Made by a program: the position numbers and the translations under genes | The notes under the pieces: model-generated | Told to the model about the DNA's origin: nothing | Seen by the model: only the letters and a program-made list of their open reading frames with translations | Database searches by the model: none | DNA from: DRPN01 sp964383915 | GTDB taxonomy: Bacteria > Bacteroidota > Bacteroidia > Bacteroidales > VadinHA17 | DNA length: 7,166 bases | Direction of reading: 5' to 3' | Assembly (NCBI GenBank): GCA_964383915.1 | Contig: CAYLJE010000119.1 | Location: 1 to 7,166 of the forward strand | In this document: positions 1 to 6,375 of the stretch, piece by piece | Layout: each line of letters starts with the position of its first letter | Position numbering within the stretch: the first letter of the stretch is position 1

Positions 1-1280
1 GTACTGCCCCCTACGTATATAAAGTCATTTTCACCTGCTGCATTCCGGGCGGCTTTGTAAGCTTCCCGGACGCTGGAAACAGGATATCCTCTTAATCCGT
101 ATGCAGAGGCTTCTTCGTATAGTCTTTTTTCAGAAAGTGCCCTTGGGATGTCTGCTCGTGTGAAAAAATAAAAAGCATCTTTAGGGAGTATCTGCAGTAT
201 GTTCTGGTAATGTTTGTCATTTACAAAGCCCAATATTATATATAAATTAATATAAGGTGTATTTCTTATTTGTTCTACTAACCAGGTAAAAGCTTCTGCA
301 TTGTGTCCGGTATCACACACAATCAGTGGGTGTTGGTTGAGTACCTGCCAGCGACCCTGCAATCCGGTATTGCTGATAACGTTTTTTAACCCTTTTCGGA
401 TGATTTCTTCAGGGAGTGAAATTTGTGTATGAAGGACATCGAGGGTTTGAAGTAATGTTGTCATATTTTCCCGTTGGTAAAGTCCCGGAAGATCTGTTTC
501 AAGGTGTTGTAAAAAGGGTTTCCTCCCCTTATGAATATTGAAAACCTGATTTCCTGCCGGGGTAAACATTGAGTAGTCGATGGAAAATTGCTGATCGGCG
601 AACCATATCTCAGCATGTTGTTTTTTTGCTTTCCTCTGGAAAACGGGAGCCGTTTCCGGCTGTGTCTTCCCTATGATCACAGGAATATGTTCTTTTATAA
701 TGCCGGCTTTTTCTTCGGCAATCTGTGCCAGGGTATTTCCAAGAAATTGTGTGTGATCAAAGCCGATATTGGTGATAACGGAACATAACGGTGTGATGAT
801 ATTCGTGGAATCCAGGCGCCCTCCCATGCCTGTCTCTATAAGAGCCAGGTCGGTTTTTTCTTCTGCAAAGTACAAAAAAGCCATGGCAGCTGTCATTTCA
901 AAAAATGAAGGCTTCAGTTTCTCGAAAAGATGATAATAACGGTTGACAAATTGTATTACATATTTCTGTGGAACGGATTGTCCGTTTATTTTTATGCGCT
1001 CACGGAAATCTTTCAGGTGGGGCGAGGTGTACAGACCTGTTTTATAACCGGCTTCCTGCAATACGGAAGCAAGCATGTGAGAAACAGAACCTTTCCCGTT
1101 GGTGCCGGCAATATGAATGGTTGGAAACCGGGTGTGCGGATGATGAAAAAAGTTATCAAGCAGGAGGGTCGTGTGGAGGTCCGCCTTATAGGCAGCCCCT
1201 CCGGACCTCTGGTACATGGGTAACTGGGAATAAAGATATTCTAGAACCTCCTTGTAGTTATGAAACCTGTGCTTTACCAT
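1..1280 (-). CDS. folC: Folylpolyglutamate synthase / dihydrofolate synthase, C-terminus cut by window edge
   Basis: FolC is a cytoplasmic Mur-ligase-type enzyme that joins glutamate to dihydropteroate and/or reduced folates using ATP. I translated the complementary strand by hand: 426 codons stay open and in frame from 1280 to the left edge. Visible motifs are the P-loop AGTNGKGS (residues 58-65), YTSPHL (84-89), ETGMGGRLDSTN (149-160), NIGFDHTQFLG (171-181, with the family His at 176), EEKAGIIK (189-196), LQGRW (307-311), the C-domain motif DTGHN (323-327), GFVNDK (351-356) and FTRADIPRA (373-381). Family length is about 430, so only a few residues ending the last strand are missing. The ATG at 1280-1278 is chosen because it puts the conserved YLYSQLPMYQR stretch at residues 16-25; the next in-frame ATG (Met22) falls inside that stretch. 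The start overlaps the upstream gene's stop (ATGGTAA), suggesting translational coupling. Whether it has one or both activities cannot be told from sequence alone. Confidence 0.96.
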   Translation of the reverse strand, partial: MVKHRFHNYKEVLEYLYSQLPMYQRSGGAAYKADLHTTLLLDNFFHHPHTRFPTIHIAGTNGKGSVSHMLASVLQEAGYKTGLYTSPHLKDFRERIKINGQSVPQKYVIQFVNRYYHLFEKLKPSFFEMTAAMAFLYFAEEKTDLALIETGMGGRLDSTNIITPLCSVITNIGFDHTQFLGNTLAQIAEEKAGIIKEHIPVIIGKTQPETAPVFQRKAKKQHAEIWFADQQFSIDYSMFTPAGNQVFNIHKGRKPFLQHLETDLPGLYQRENMTTLLQTLDVLHTQISLPEEIIRKGLKNVISNTGLQGRWQVLNQHPLIVCDTGHNAEAFTWLVEQIRNTPYINLYIILGFVNDKHYQNILQILPKDAFYFFTRADIPRALSEKRLYEEASAYGLRGYPVSSVREAYKAARNAAGENDFIYVGGS

Positions 1281-1504
1281 TTCTCTATATGTATCCTGTC
1301 TCGTTTGAAACGGTCAGTAGGCTGTGGCGGGATTTCAGAGGGATATCCAAGGGCAACCAGTGCCAGAGGTTCTATAGGATCAGGAAGATTGAAAAGTTGC
1401 TTCATGGCAGCTTCCAGGATTTTATAGATATCTTCCTCCCTAACGGGTTGGTTGGAAAAACTCCTGATACTTCTTCGTGTAAGGATTCCTTGTAATAGTT
1501 CCAT
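1274..1504 (-). pseudogene. Nitroreductase-family remnant with large in-frame internal deletion
   Basis: This open frame encodes only 76 residues, but both ends match an FMN-dependent nitroreductase. Residues 1-34 carry the family start, including RRSIRSF (10-16), whose arginines and serine contact the FMN phosphate in this family, and the first helix EEDIYKILEAAM (23-34). Residues 36-76 match the extreme C-terminus: LFNLPDPIEPLALVALGYP (37-55), then PTDRF and the terminal basic segment. In full-length members (roughly 165-200 residues) about 90-100 residues lie between these parts, with the APSA.N.QPW-type FMN/substrate segment and the dimer core; none of that is present. The junction is near 1397-1405. 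The frame is kept and the stop (1276-1274) overlaps the folC start. A working flavoenzyme is very unlikely; a short peptide may still be made, and its translation may feed folC. An assembly collapse is the main alternative. Confidence 0.82.
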
Positions 1505-1519
1505 ATTTTAGTGTTTGTG

Positions 1520-1550
1520 CAAATCTAATGATGAAAAGTGAATAATAAAA
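1520..1550 (-). promoter_or_regulatory. Candidate Bacteroidota-type promoter for the nitroreductase remnant-folC unit
   Basis: Reading leftward, TTTT (1550-1547) stands 19 bp before TAGATTTG (1527-1520), followed by C. The known Bacteroidota sigma pattern is TTTG, 19-21 bp, TAnnTTTG, so the -7 box is a perfect match, the -33 box matches 3 of 4, and the spacing is right. Transcription would begin roughly ten bases before the ATG at 1504, giving a very short leader. This is a pattern match only. Confidence 0.55.
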
Positions 1551-1567
1551 CTATTAAAATAATCCAT

Positions 1568-1576
1568 TATATTTAC
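1568..1576 (+). promoter_or_regulatory. Weak candidate -7 box for the phoH2-sixA-ppk1 operon
   Basis: TATATTTAC differs from the Bacteroidota -7 consensus TAnnTTTG by one conserved base (A for G). It lies 13 bp before the phoH2 ATG. I see no TTTG-like -33 box at the right distance, so support is thin. It is listed because it is the best rightward match in the 85-bp divergent spacer and the operon needs a promoter there. Confidence 0.25.
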
Positions 1577-1584
1577 GGTAAATA
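1570..1584. repeat. 15-bp palindrome, possible operator, just before phoH2
   Basis: TATTTAC-G-GTAAATA is a perfect inverted repeat with 7-bp arms around one central base. It ends 5 bp before the phoH2 ATG and overlaps the weak -7 box at 1568-1576. The short loop argues against an RNA hairpin and for a site bound by a dimeric protein. It does not resemble the E. coli Pho box. Function is not shown; AT-rich spacers give some palindromes by chance. Confidence 0.35.
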
Positions 1585-1589
1585 ATTGC

Positions 1590-2930
1590 ATGTCTAAACA
1601 GATGAAGCACGAAAAAAAATATTTTATTCTGGATACCAATGTTTTGTTACATGATTACCAGAGTATTTTTAATTTCATGGAGCATGATATTATTATTCCG
1701 ATTGTTGTGCTGGAAGAGCTGGACAAGTTTAAAAAAGGAAATGGGATCATCAATTTTCATGCCCGTGAGCTGACACGCGAACTGGATAAACTAGCCGGGG
1801 ACAAGCTTTTTACCGACGGAGTCTCCCTTGGAAAAGGCCGGGGAAAGTTATTCATTGAAACGGGGAAGCCTTTTTCCGACAGGATGTTATCTTCTTTTTC
1901 TGAGCCCACACCGGATCATCGCATTCTGGCCATTGCCGAATATGTTACCAATAAATATCCTGATAACCCCGTCATCCTGGTATCAAAAGACATTAATCTC
2001 CGCCTGAAAGCCAAGTCACTCAATATCCAGGCACAGGACTATACTACCGATAAGGTTATTAATATTGATGATTTATTCAATGAGGTGCAGATCATAGAGG
2101 ATGCTGATAATGAGGTTATTGCTACCCTTTATTCTGATCAACGCAGGGTGCCGGTAGATACTTTGCATTTTAAGACGGCTCCATTTTCCCATCAATATTT
2201 TATTATCCGGAATGATAAGTCGAGCGTATTGGCTCATTATGATCCGTTTAATCAATCTGTTGACCGTGTTGAGAAGACACAGACTTACGGCATAGAGCCA
2301 CGGAATGCAGAACAGACTTTTTCACTGGATGCCCTGTTGAGGAAAGAAATCCAGTTGATTGCACTGACCGGTAAAGCAGGTACGGGGAAGACATTGTTAG
2401 CCTTGGCTGGAGCCTTGCATCAACGAAGGGAATACAAACAGATTTTCCTGGCCCGGCCGATAGTACCTTTGGCAAACAGAGATATGGGGTTTCTTCCGGG
2501 TGATGTGAGTGAGAAAATAGAGCCATATATGCAGCCTTTATTTGATAACTTGTCTGTAATAAAAAATAAGTTTTCCCCCCAGAGTAAGGATTATCAACGT
2601 ATTGATCATTTGCTTCAGGACGAGAAACTAATTATCACACCTCTGGCATATATTCGGGGGCGCAGCTTATCGGATATATTTTTTATTGTTGACGAAGCTC
2701 AGAACCTGACACCCCATGAGGTTAAAACCATCATTACCCGGGCAGGAGAAGGGACCAAACTGGTTTTCACAGGTGATATTGAGCAGATTGATTCACCCTA
2801 TTTAGATGCCGGTTCCAACGGGTTGACTTACCTGACAGATAAAATGAGGGGACAGGACATCTTTGCACATGTAAATCTGGTTAAGGGGGAACGTAGTTAT
2901 CTGGCCGAGCTAGCCAGTCAATTATTGTAA
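1590..2930 (+). CDS. phoH2: PIN-PhoH fusion protein (PhoH2 type): predicted RNase plus ATPase/helicase
   Basis: This protein joins an N-terminal PIN nuclease domain to a C-terminal PhoH P-loop ATPase. PIN domain (about 10-165): LDTNVLLHD with Asp15, VVLEELDKF with Glu42/43, TPDHRIL with Asp109 and VSKDINLR with Asp134, so the full acidic metal-binding set is present. ATPase domain (about 240-446): Walker A GKAGTGKT (261-268), ARPIVP (288-293), GFLPGD (300-305), Walker B FFIVDEAQN (364-372), FTGDIEQID (393-401) and a closing KGERS (432-436). The 446-residue length fits the PhoH2/YlaK class. Mycobacterial PhoH2 proteins were shown to unwind and cut RNA with ATP, so a cytoplasmic RNA-processing role is expected; the substrate is unknown. 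Despite the name, control by phosphate is not implied. Met5 is an alternative start, which would also keep the whole PIN domain. It is the first gene of the rightward operon. Confidence 0.95.
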   Translation: MSKQMKHEKKYFILDTNVLLHDYQSIFNFMEHDIIIPIVVLEELDKFKKGNGIINFHARELTRELDKLAGDKLFTDGVSLGKGRGKLFIETGKPFSDRMLSSFSEPTPDHRILAIAEYVTNKYPDNPVILVSKDINLRLKAKSLNIQAQDYTTDKVINIDDLFNEVQIIEDADNEVIATLYSDQRRVPVDTLHFKTAPFSHQYFIIRNDKSSVLAHYDPFNQSVDRVEKTQTYGIEPRNAEQTFSLDALLRKEIQLIALTGKAGTGKTLLALAGALHQRREYKQIFLARPIVPLANRDMGFLPGDVSEKIEPYMQPLFDNLSVIKNKFSPQSKDYQRIDHLLQDEKLIITPLAYIRGRSLSDIFFIVDEAQNLTPHEVKTIITRAGEGTKLVFTGDIEQIDSPYLDAGSNGLTYLTDKMRGQDIFAHVNLVKGERSYLAELASQLL

Positions 2931-2939
2931 AAATTTACG

Positions 2940-3443
2940 ATGATGAAAGAACTTTATCTTCTCAGACACGCCAAGTCAGATTGGGAAAATATGGAAGTCA
3001 AGGATATTGACCGTCCTCTGAAAACGAGAGGAATAAGGGATGCTTTATTTATGGGCGAATACCTGTCCAGGCAATTTGAAGTGCCGGATCAGGTTCTCAC
3101 TAGTCCTGCCTGCCGCGCGCTGCATACTTCAATATTATTTATCCGATCGATGAAATCTTCTTATGCAAAGATGCTAGTGAATGAAGCTATTTATCTGGCA
3201 TCGTTCAATGAATTGCAAGCCATTATAAAAAATACACCAGATCATGTTACCAGACTTATGTTGGTTGGTCATAATCCGGGTCTTACCGATCTGGCCAATT
3301 ATTTCCTTGATGAATTTATTCACAATATTCCTACCTCCGGTTTTGTATATTTCCGATTTGAAACCGATACATGGAAAGGAATTTCAATCGGTAATCTGGC
3401 GAGACATGTTTTGCATTACCCCAAAGAATTTCTGATATCATAA
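2940..3443 (+). CDS. sixA: SixA-type phosphohistidine phosphatase (histidine phosphatase superfamily)
   Basis: This is a small single-domain enzyme of the phosphoglycerate-mutase-like fold that removes phosphate from phosphohistidine in proteins. Residues seen: LLRHAKSDW (7-15) with nucleophile His10 and Arg9, DRPLKTRG (24-31), SPACRALHTS (55-64) with Arg59, the acid Glu83 before AIYLAS, and VGHNPGL (109-115) with His111. The C-terminal PTSGF (131-135) and the acid-Trp pair (Asp143, Trp145) are usual for SixA. Length (167) is normal, and there is no signal peptide. The frame opens with two ATGs (2940 and 2943); relatives mostly begin M-K-x-L-Y-L, so 2943 may be the real start. It follows phoH2 by 9 bp and precedes ppk1 by 18 bp, so co-transcription is very likely. 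E. coli SixA acts on the nitrogen-PTS protein NPr; the substrate here is unknown. Confidence 0.92.
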   Translation: MMKELYLLRHAKSDWENMEVKDIDRPLKTRGIRDALFMGEYLSRQFEVPDQVLTSPACRALHTSILFIRSMKSSYAKMLVNEAIYLASFNELQAIIKNTPDHVTRLMLVGHNPGLTDLANYFLDEFIHNIPTSGFVYFRFETDTWKGISIGNLARHVLHYPKEFLIS

Positions 3444-3461
3444 AATCCGGATAAAAGACAG

Positions 3462-5516
3462 ATGGCTAAAGAGAAATGTATCGTTAACAGGGAAATCAGT
3501 TGGCTGGCTTTTAACCACAGGGTGTTGCAGGAGGCTGCGGATCCCTCTGTGCCGCTGGTTGAAAGGCTGCGGTTCCTTGGCATTTTTTCAGATAATCTGG
3601 ATGAGTTTTTTAAGGTCAGGGTAGCCTCGCTGCGAAGAATGGTTGAGTTAGATATCAAAGCCAAGAAGATGATTGGAGGGAATCCCGGGAAAATATTGAG
3701 GCAGATTCAGCAGATTGTAATGGATCAGCAAAAGGAATTTGAAAAAATTTATTTCGGAATCATTGATGCCCTGAAAAGACAAAAAATTTACCTGATTGAT
3801 GAACATAGTATCCCCAAAGAGCATGTAGCATTCCTGCAAAAAATATTTCACGAAAAGGTACTGCCGGCACTGAGTCCTATCATGCTGAAGGAAGAAAAGC
3901 CTTTTCCACAGTTAAAGGATAAATCTATATATCTGGCTGTTAAGCTGACAAGCAAAAACCCGGATATCAGAAAACAGTATGCCTTGATAGAAGTACCTTC
4001 CCTGGAGCTGGACCGGTTTATCATCTTGCCCCGTATCGAAAGGAAAAAATTTATTATCCTTTTGGATGATGTGATCCGTGCCGGATTACCGGATGTTTTC
4101 AACATTTATCATTACGATTATTTTGAAGCACATACGATAAAATTAACCCGGGATGCAGAATTGGATATAGATAATGATCTGTCCAAGAGTTTTCTGGAAA
4201 AAATAGCCAAAGGTATCAATGAACGCAAAAAAGGACAGCCTGTTCGTTTGGTATATGATCAGTCTATTGCAACAGATTTGTTGGATTTTATTCTGAGAAA
4301 AATGGATCTTGATGTTTCGGACAATATTATCCCCGGCGGGAAATATCACAATTTTAAAGATTTTATGAAATTTCCGAATATTGGTTCCAAATCCCTTGAA
4401 TACAAATTAATTCCTCATGTTAACCATCCTGATATCAGAAGAAAGATCAACATACTGGATACCATAAGGCAGAAGGATATCTTTCTTCATTTTCCGTATC
4501 ATCCTTTTAGTCATTTTCTTGATATTCTGCGGGAGGCTGCCCTTGATCCGGACGTGACAGAGATAAAAATAACAGCCTATCGTGTTGCCCGTGATTCAAA
4601 GGTTATGAATATGTTGATCAATGCCTGCCAGAACGGGAAATCTGTGACTGTGATTATAGAACTTCAGGCCCGGTTTAACGAAGCTTCCAATATCTATTGG
4701 TCGAAAAAACTGCAGGAGGCTGGGGCAAAAGTGTTCTTCGGAATACGGGGGTTGAAAGTACATGCCAAGTTATTGCTGATAAAGAAAAAGATTGGGAAAA
4801 AGACGATTCATCTTGCCGGGATCAGTACAGGTAATTTTAATGAGGAAACAGCAAGGGTATATGTGGATATTATTATGCTGACAGCACATCCCGAACTTAC
4901 CAGGGATACGGAAAAAGTTTTTCATTTTCTTGAAAGTCCTTATATGCCTGTAAATTATCAGTATTTTTTAACTTCGCCCATAACCATGCGAAAGAAACTG
5001 TGTTCACTGGTTGACCGGGAGACAAAAAATGCACTGGCCGGGAAAGAGGCTTATATAATCATGAAACTGAATAATCTGGTGGATCAGGATATGATCATGA
5101 GATTATATAAAGCCAGTATGGCAGGGGTGACAATAACCTTGCTTATCCGGGGGATATGTTCACTGATACCACAGGAAAAAGGAATGAGTGAAAATATTAC
5201 AGTGTATAGTCTTGTGGGAAGATACCTGGAACATTCAAGAATCATGATCTTTTGTAATGATGGTAAAGAGGAATATTATATCGGGTCGGCAGACTGGATG
5301 ATCCGTAATCTGGATCACCGGGTTGAAATCTTTAGTCCGGTTTTTGACCCCGGGTTAAAGAGAGAACTTCGGCAAATTATAGATCTACAACTCAGGGATA
5401 ATGTAAAAACCCGTATCATTAATAAAAAGTTGGATAATCAGTATAAGCGGGATAATATGAAACGTAGAGTGAATGCACAGCTAAAGATGTATCAATTATT
5501 GAAAGGGAATGACTAA
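3462..5516 (+). CDS. ppk1: Polyphosphate kinase PPK1
   Basis: PPK1 reversibly moves the terminal phosphate of ATP onto polyphosphate through a phosphohistidine on the enzyme. All four family domains are present in 684 residues (E. coli 688). N domain: NREISWLAFNHRVLQEA (9-25) and FSDNLDEFFKVR (42-53) with Asn45, which contacts the adenine region in E. coli. C1 domain: KITAYRVARDS (369-379) with Arg374, ELQARFNEASN (400-410) with Arg404, then LKVHAKLLLI (431-440), whose His434 aligns with the phosphorylated His435 of E. coli, and STGNFNEETAR (455-465). C2 domain: KLNNLVD (535-541), RGICSLIP (563-570), RYLEHSR (587-593) with second His591 (E. coli His592) and GSADWM (608-613). Every key residue is kept. 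The last 40 or so residues are basic, as in relatives. No exopolyphosphatase (ppx) gene is seen in the window. The ATG at 3462 places the conserved NRE at residue 9. Confidence 0.98.
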   Translation: MAKEKCIVNREISWLAFNHRVLQEAADPSVPLVERLRFLGIFSDNLDEFFKVRVASLRRMVELDIKAKKMIGGNPGKILRQIQQIVMDQQKEFEKIYFGIIDALKRQKIYLIDEHSIPKEHVAFLQKIFHEKVLPALSPIMLKEEKPFPQLKDKSIYLAVKLTSKNPDIRKQYALIEVPSLELDRFIILPRIERKKFIILLDDVIRAGLPDVFNIYHYDYFEAHTIKLTRDAELDIDNDLSKSFLEKIAKGINERKKGQPVRLVYDQSIATDLLDFILRKMDLDVSDNIIPGGKYHNFKDFMKFPNIGSKSLEYKLIPHVNHPDIRRKINILDTIRQKDIFLHFPYHPFSHFLDILREAALDPDVTEIKITAYRVARDSKVMNMLINACQNGKSVTVIIELQARFNEASNIYWSKKLQEAGAKVFFGIRGLKVHAKLLLIKKKIGKKTIHLAGISTGNFNEETARVYVDIIMLTAHPELTRDTEKVFHFLESPYMPVNYQYFLTSPITMRKKLCSLVDRETKNALAGKEAYIIMKLNNLVDQDMIMRLYKASMAGVTITLLIRGICSLIPQEKGMSENITVYSLVGRYLEHSRIMIFCNDGKEEYYIGSADWMIRNLDHRVEIFSPVFDPGLKRELRQIIDLQLRDNVKTRIINKKLDNQYKRDNMKRRVNAQLKMYQLLKGND

Positions 5517-5531
5517 ATCAATTTTTTAGAT

Positions 5532-5540
5532 TAAATTTAC
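5532..5540 (+). promoter_or_regulatory. Weak candidate -7 box upstream of suhB
   Basis: TAAATTTAC lies in the 56-bp AT-rich gap after ppk1, 32 bp before the suhB ATG. It has the same one-base departure from TAnnTTTG as the box before phoH2. No convincing -33 element is visible at 19-21 bp. It may mark an internal promoter splitting suhB from the ppk1 operon, or nothing. Confidence 0.2.
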
Positions 5541-5572
5541 ATCTTTTATTTATAAAATAAATTGTTCGTGTC

Positions 5573-6361
5573 ATGAACCTGTCATCATTGTTATTATCAG
5601 TAACGGAGATCGCTGTAGAAGCTGGGACTTTTATCAAAACACAGAGAAGACAATTATCTAAAAAGGATATTCAAACCAAAGGAGTTCATGATTATGTAAC
5701 CCGTGTAGATAAAGAATCAGAACGGAAACTGGTGAAGCGATTGTCTTCCCTTCTCCCGGGGAGTGGCTTTTTAACAGAAGAAAAAACAACCGAACAGAAA
5801 CAACAGACATATACCTGGATTATTGATCCTCTGGATGGAACGACAAATTATATTCACGGATCACCTCCCTTTGCGGTGAGTATTGCCCTGCAGTATAAAG
5901 AAAAGACTGTGTTAGGCGTTGTTTATGAAATCGGCATGCATGAAGTGTTCGCAGTTTCCGAAGAGGATGTGCCTACACTGAACGGGGAAAAGATTCGGGT
6001 GAGTGACGTTTCTTCTTTGGACGGAATGCTTATGGCTACCGGATTTCCGTTTATTAATTTTGAACGTATCGAGCCCTATATGGATGTTCTTAAAAGGTTT
6101 ATGGTAGAAACCCAGGGTGTCAGGCGCCTGGGTTCAGCAGCAACAGACCTGGCCTATGTAGCTTGTGGCAGGTATGATGGTTTTTATGAATACAACCTGA
6201 GCCCCTGGGATGTGGCAGCCGGGGCGTTGCTCGTGGAAAAAGCGGGCGGACGTGTTACTGATTTCAGGGGCAGAAGCAACTATCTTTTTGGAAAAGAAAT
6301 TATCGCTGCCAATCCTGCTGTTTTTGAAAATGCTTTAAAACTGATCAGGGAATATTTATAA
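5573..6361 (+). CDS. suhB: Inositol-1-monophosphatase family protein (SuhB type)
   Basis: This is a Mg2+-dependent phosphatase of the IMPase/FIG superfamily that hydrolyses inositol monophosphate and related sugar phosphates; it is cytoplasmic. Metal-site motifs are complete: DYVTRVDKESE (40-50), Glu69-Glu70 in FLTEE, motif A IDPLDGTTN (84-92) with Asp85 and Asp88, and motif B SPWDVAAGALLVEKAGG (210-226) with Asp213. RRLGSAATDLAYVACGRYDGF (184-204) and the final AANP are typical for this type. Length (262) is normal. The hairpin before the LNG motif, usually Gly-rich in this family, reads SEEDVPTLNGEKI (129-141); this is a surface loop and need not affect catalysis. In E. coli SuhB also acts in rRNA antitermination; that role cannot be assumed here. 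It follows ppk1 by 56 bp and precedes the acyltransferase by 14 bp. True substrate is uncertain. Confidence 0.94.
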   Translation: MNLSSLLLSVTEIAVEAGTFIKTQRRQLSKKDIQTKGVHDYVTRVDKESERKLVKRLSSLLPGSGFLTEEKTTEQKQQTYTWIIDPLDGTTNYIHGSPPFAVSIALQYKEKTVLGVVYEIGMHEVFAVSEEDVPTLNGEKIRVSDVSSLDGMLMATGFPFINFERIEPYMDVLKRFMVETQGVRRLGSAATDLAYVACGRYDGFYEYNLSPWDVAAGALLVEKAGGRVTDFRGRSNYLFGKEIIAANPAVFENALKLIREYL

Positions 6362-6375
6362 TTGCTCGTGTGTTC

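Noticed and set aside
500..545. Possible frameshift in folC at the AAAAAGGG run
   Set aside because: Codon-by-codon translation stays in one frame from 1280 to the edge, with conserved motifs on both sides of the run.
588..1495. Three plus-strand open frames (588-788, 930-1223, 968-1495)
   Set aside because: They lie opposite folC and the nitroreductase remnant, whose motifs are unmistakable; the plus-strand products show no recognisable domain.
2073..2526. Minus-strand open frames inside phoH2
   Set aside because: They are antisense to conserved PIN-PhoH coding sequence and have no recognisable motif.
3244..4349. Short open frames on both strands within sixA and ppk1
   Set aside because: They are shadows of the conserved genes, with compositions expected from out-of-frame reading.
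5548..5562. AT-only inverted repeat (ATTTAT-AAA-ATAAAT) after ppk1 as a terminator
   Set aside because: The stem has no GC pairs and a 3-base loop and is not followed by a T run, so it would not form a stable intrinsic terminator.
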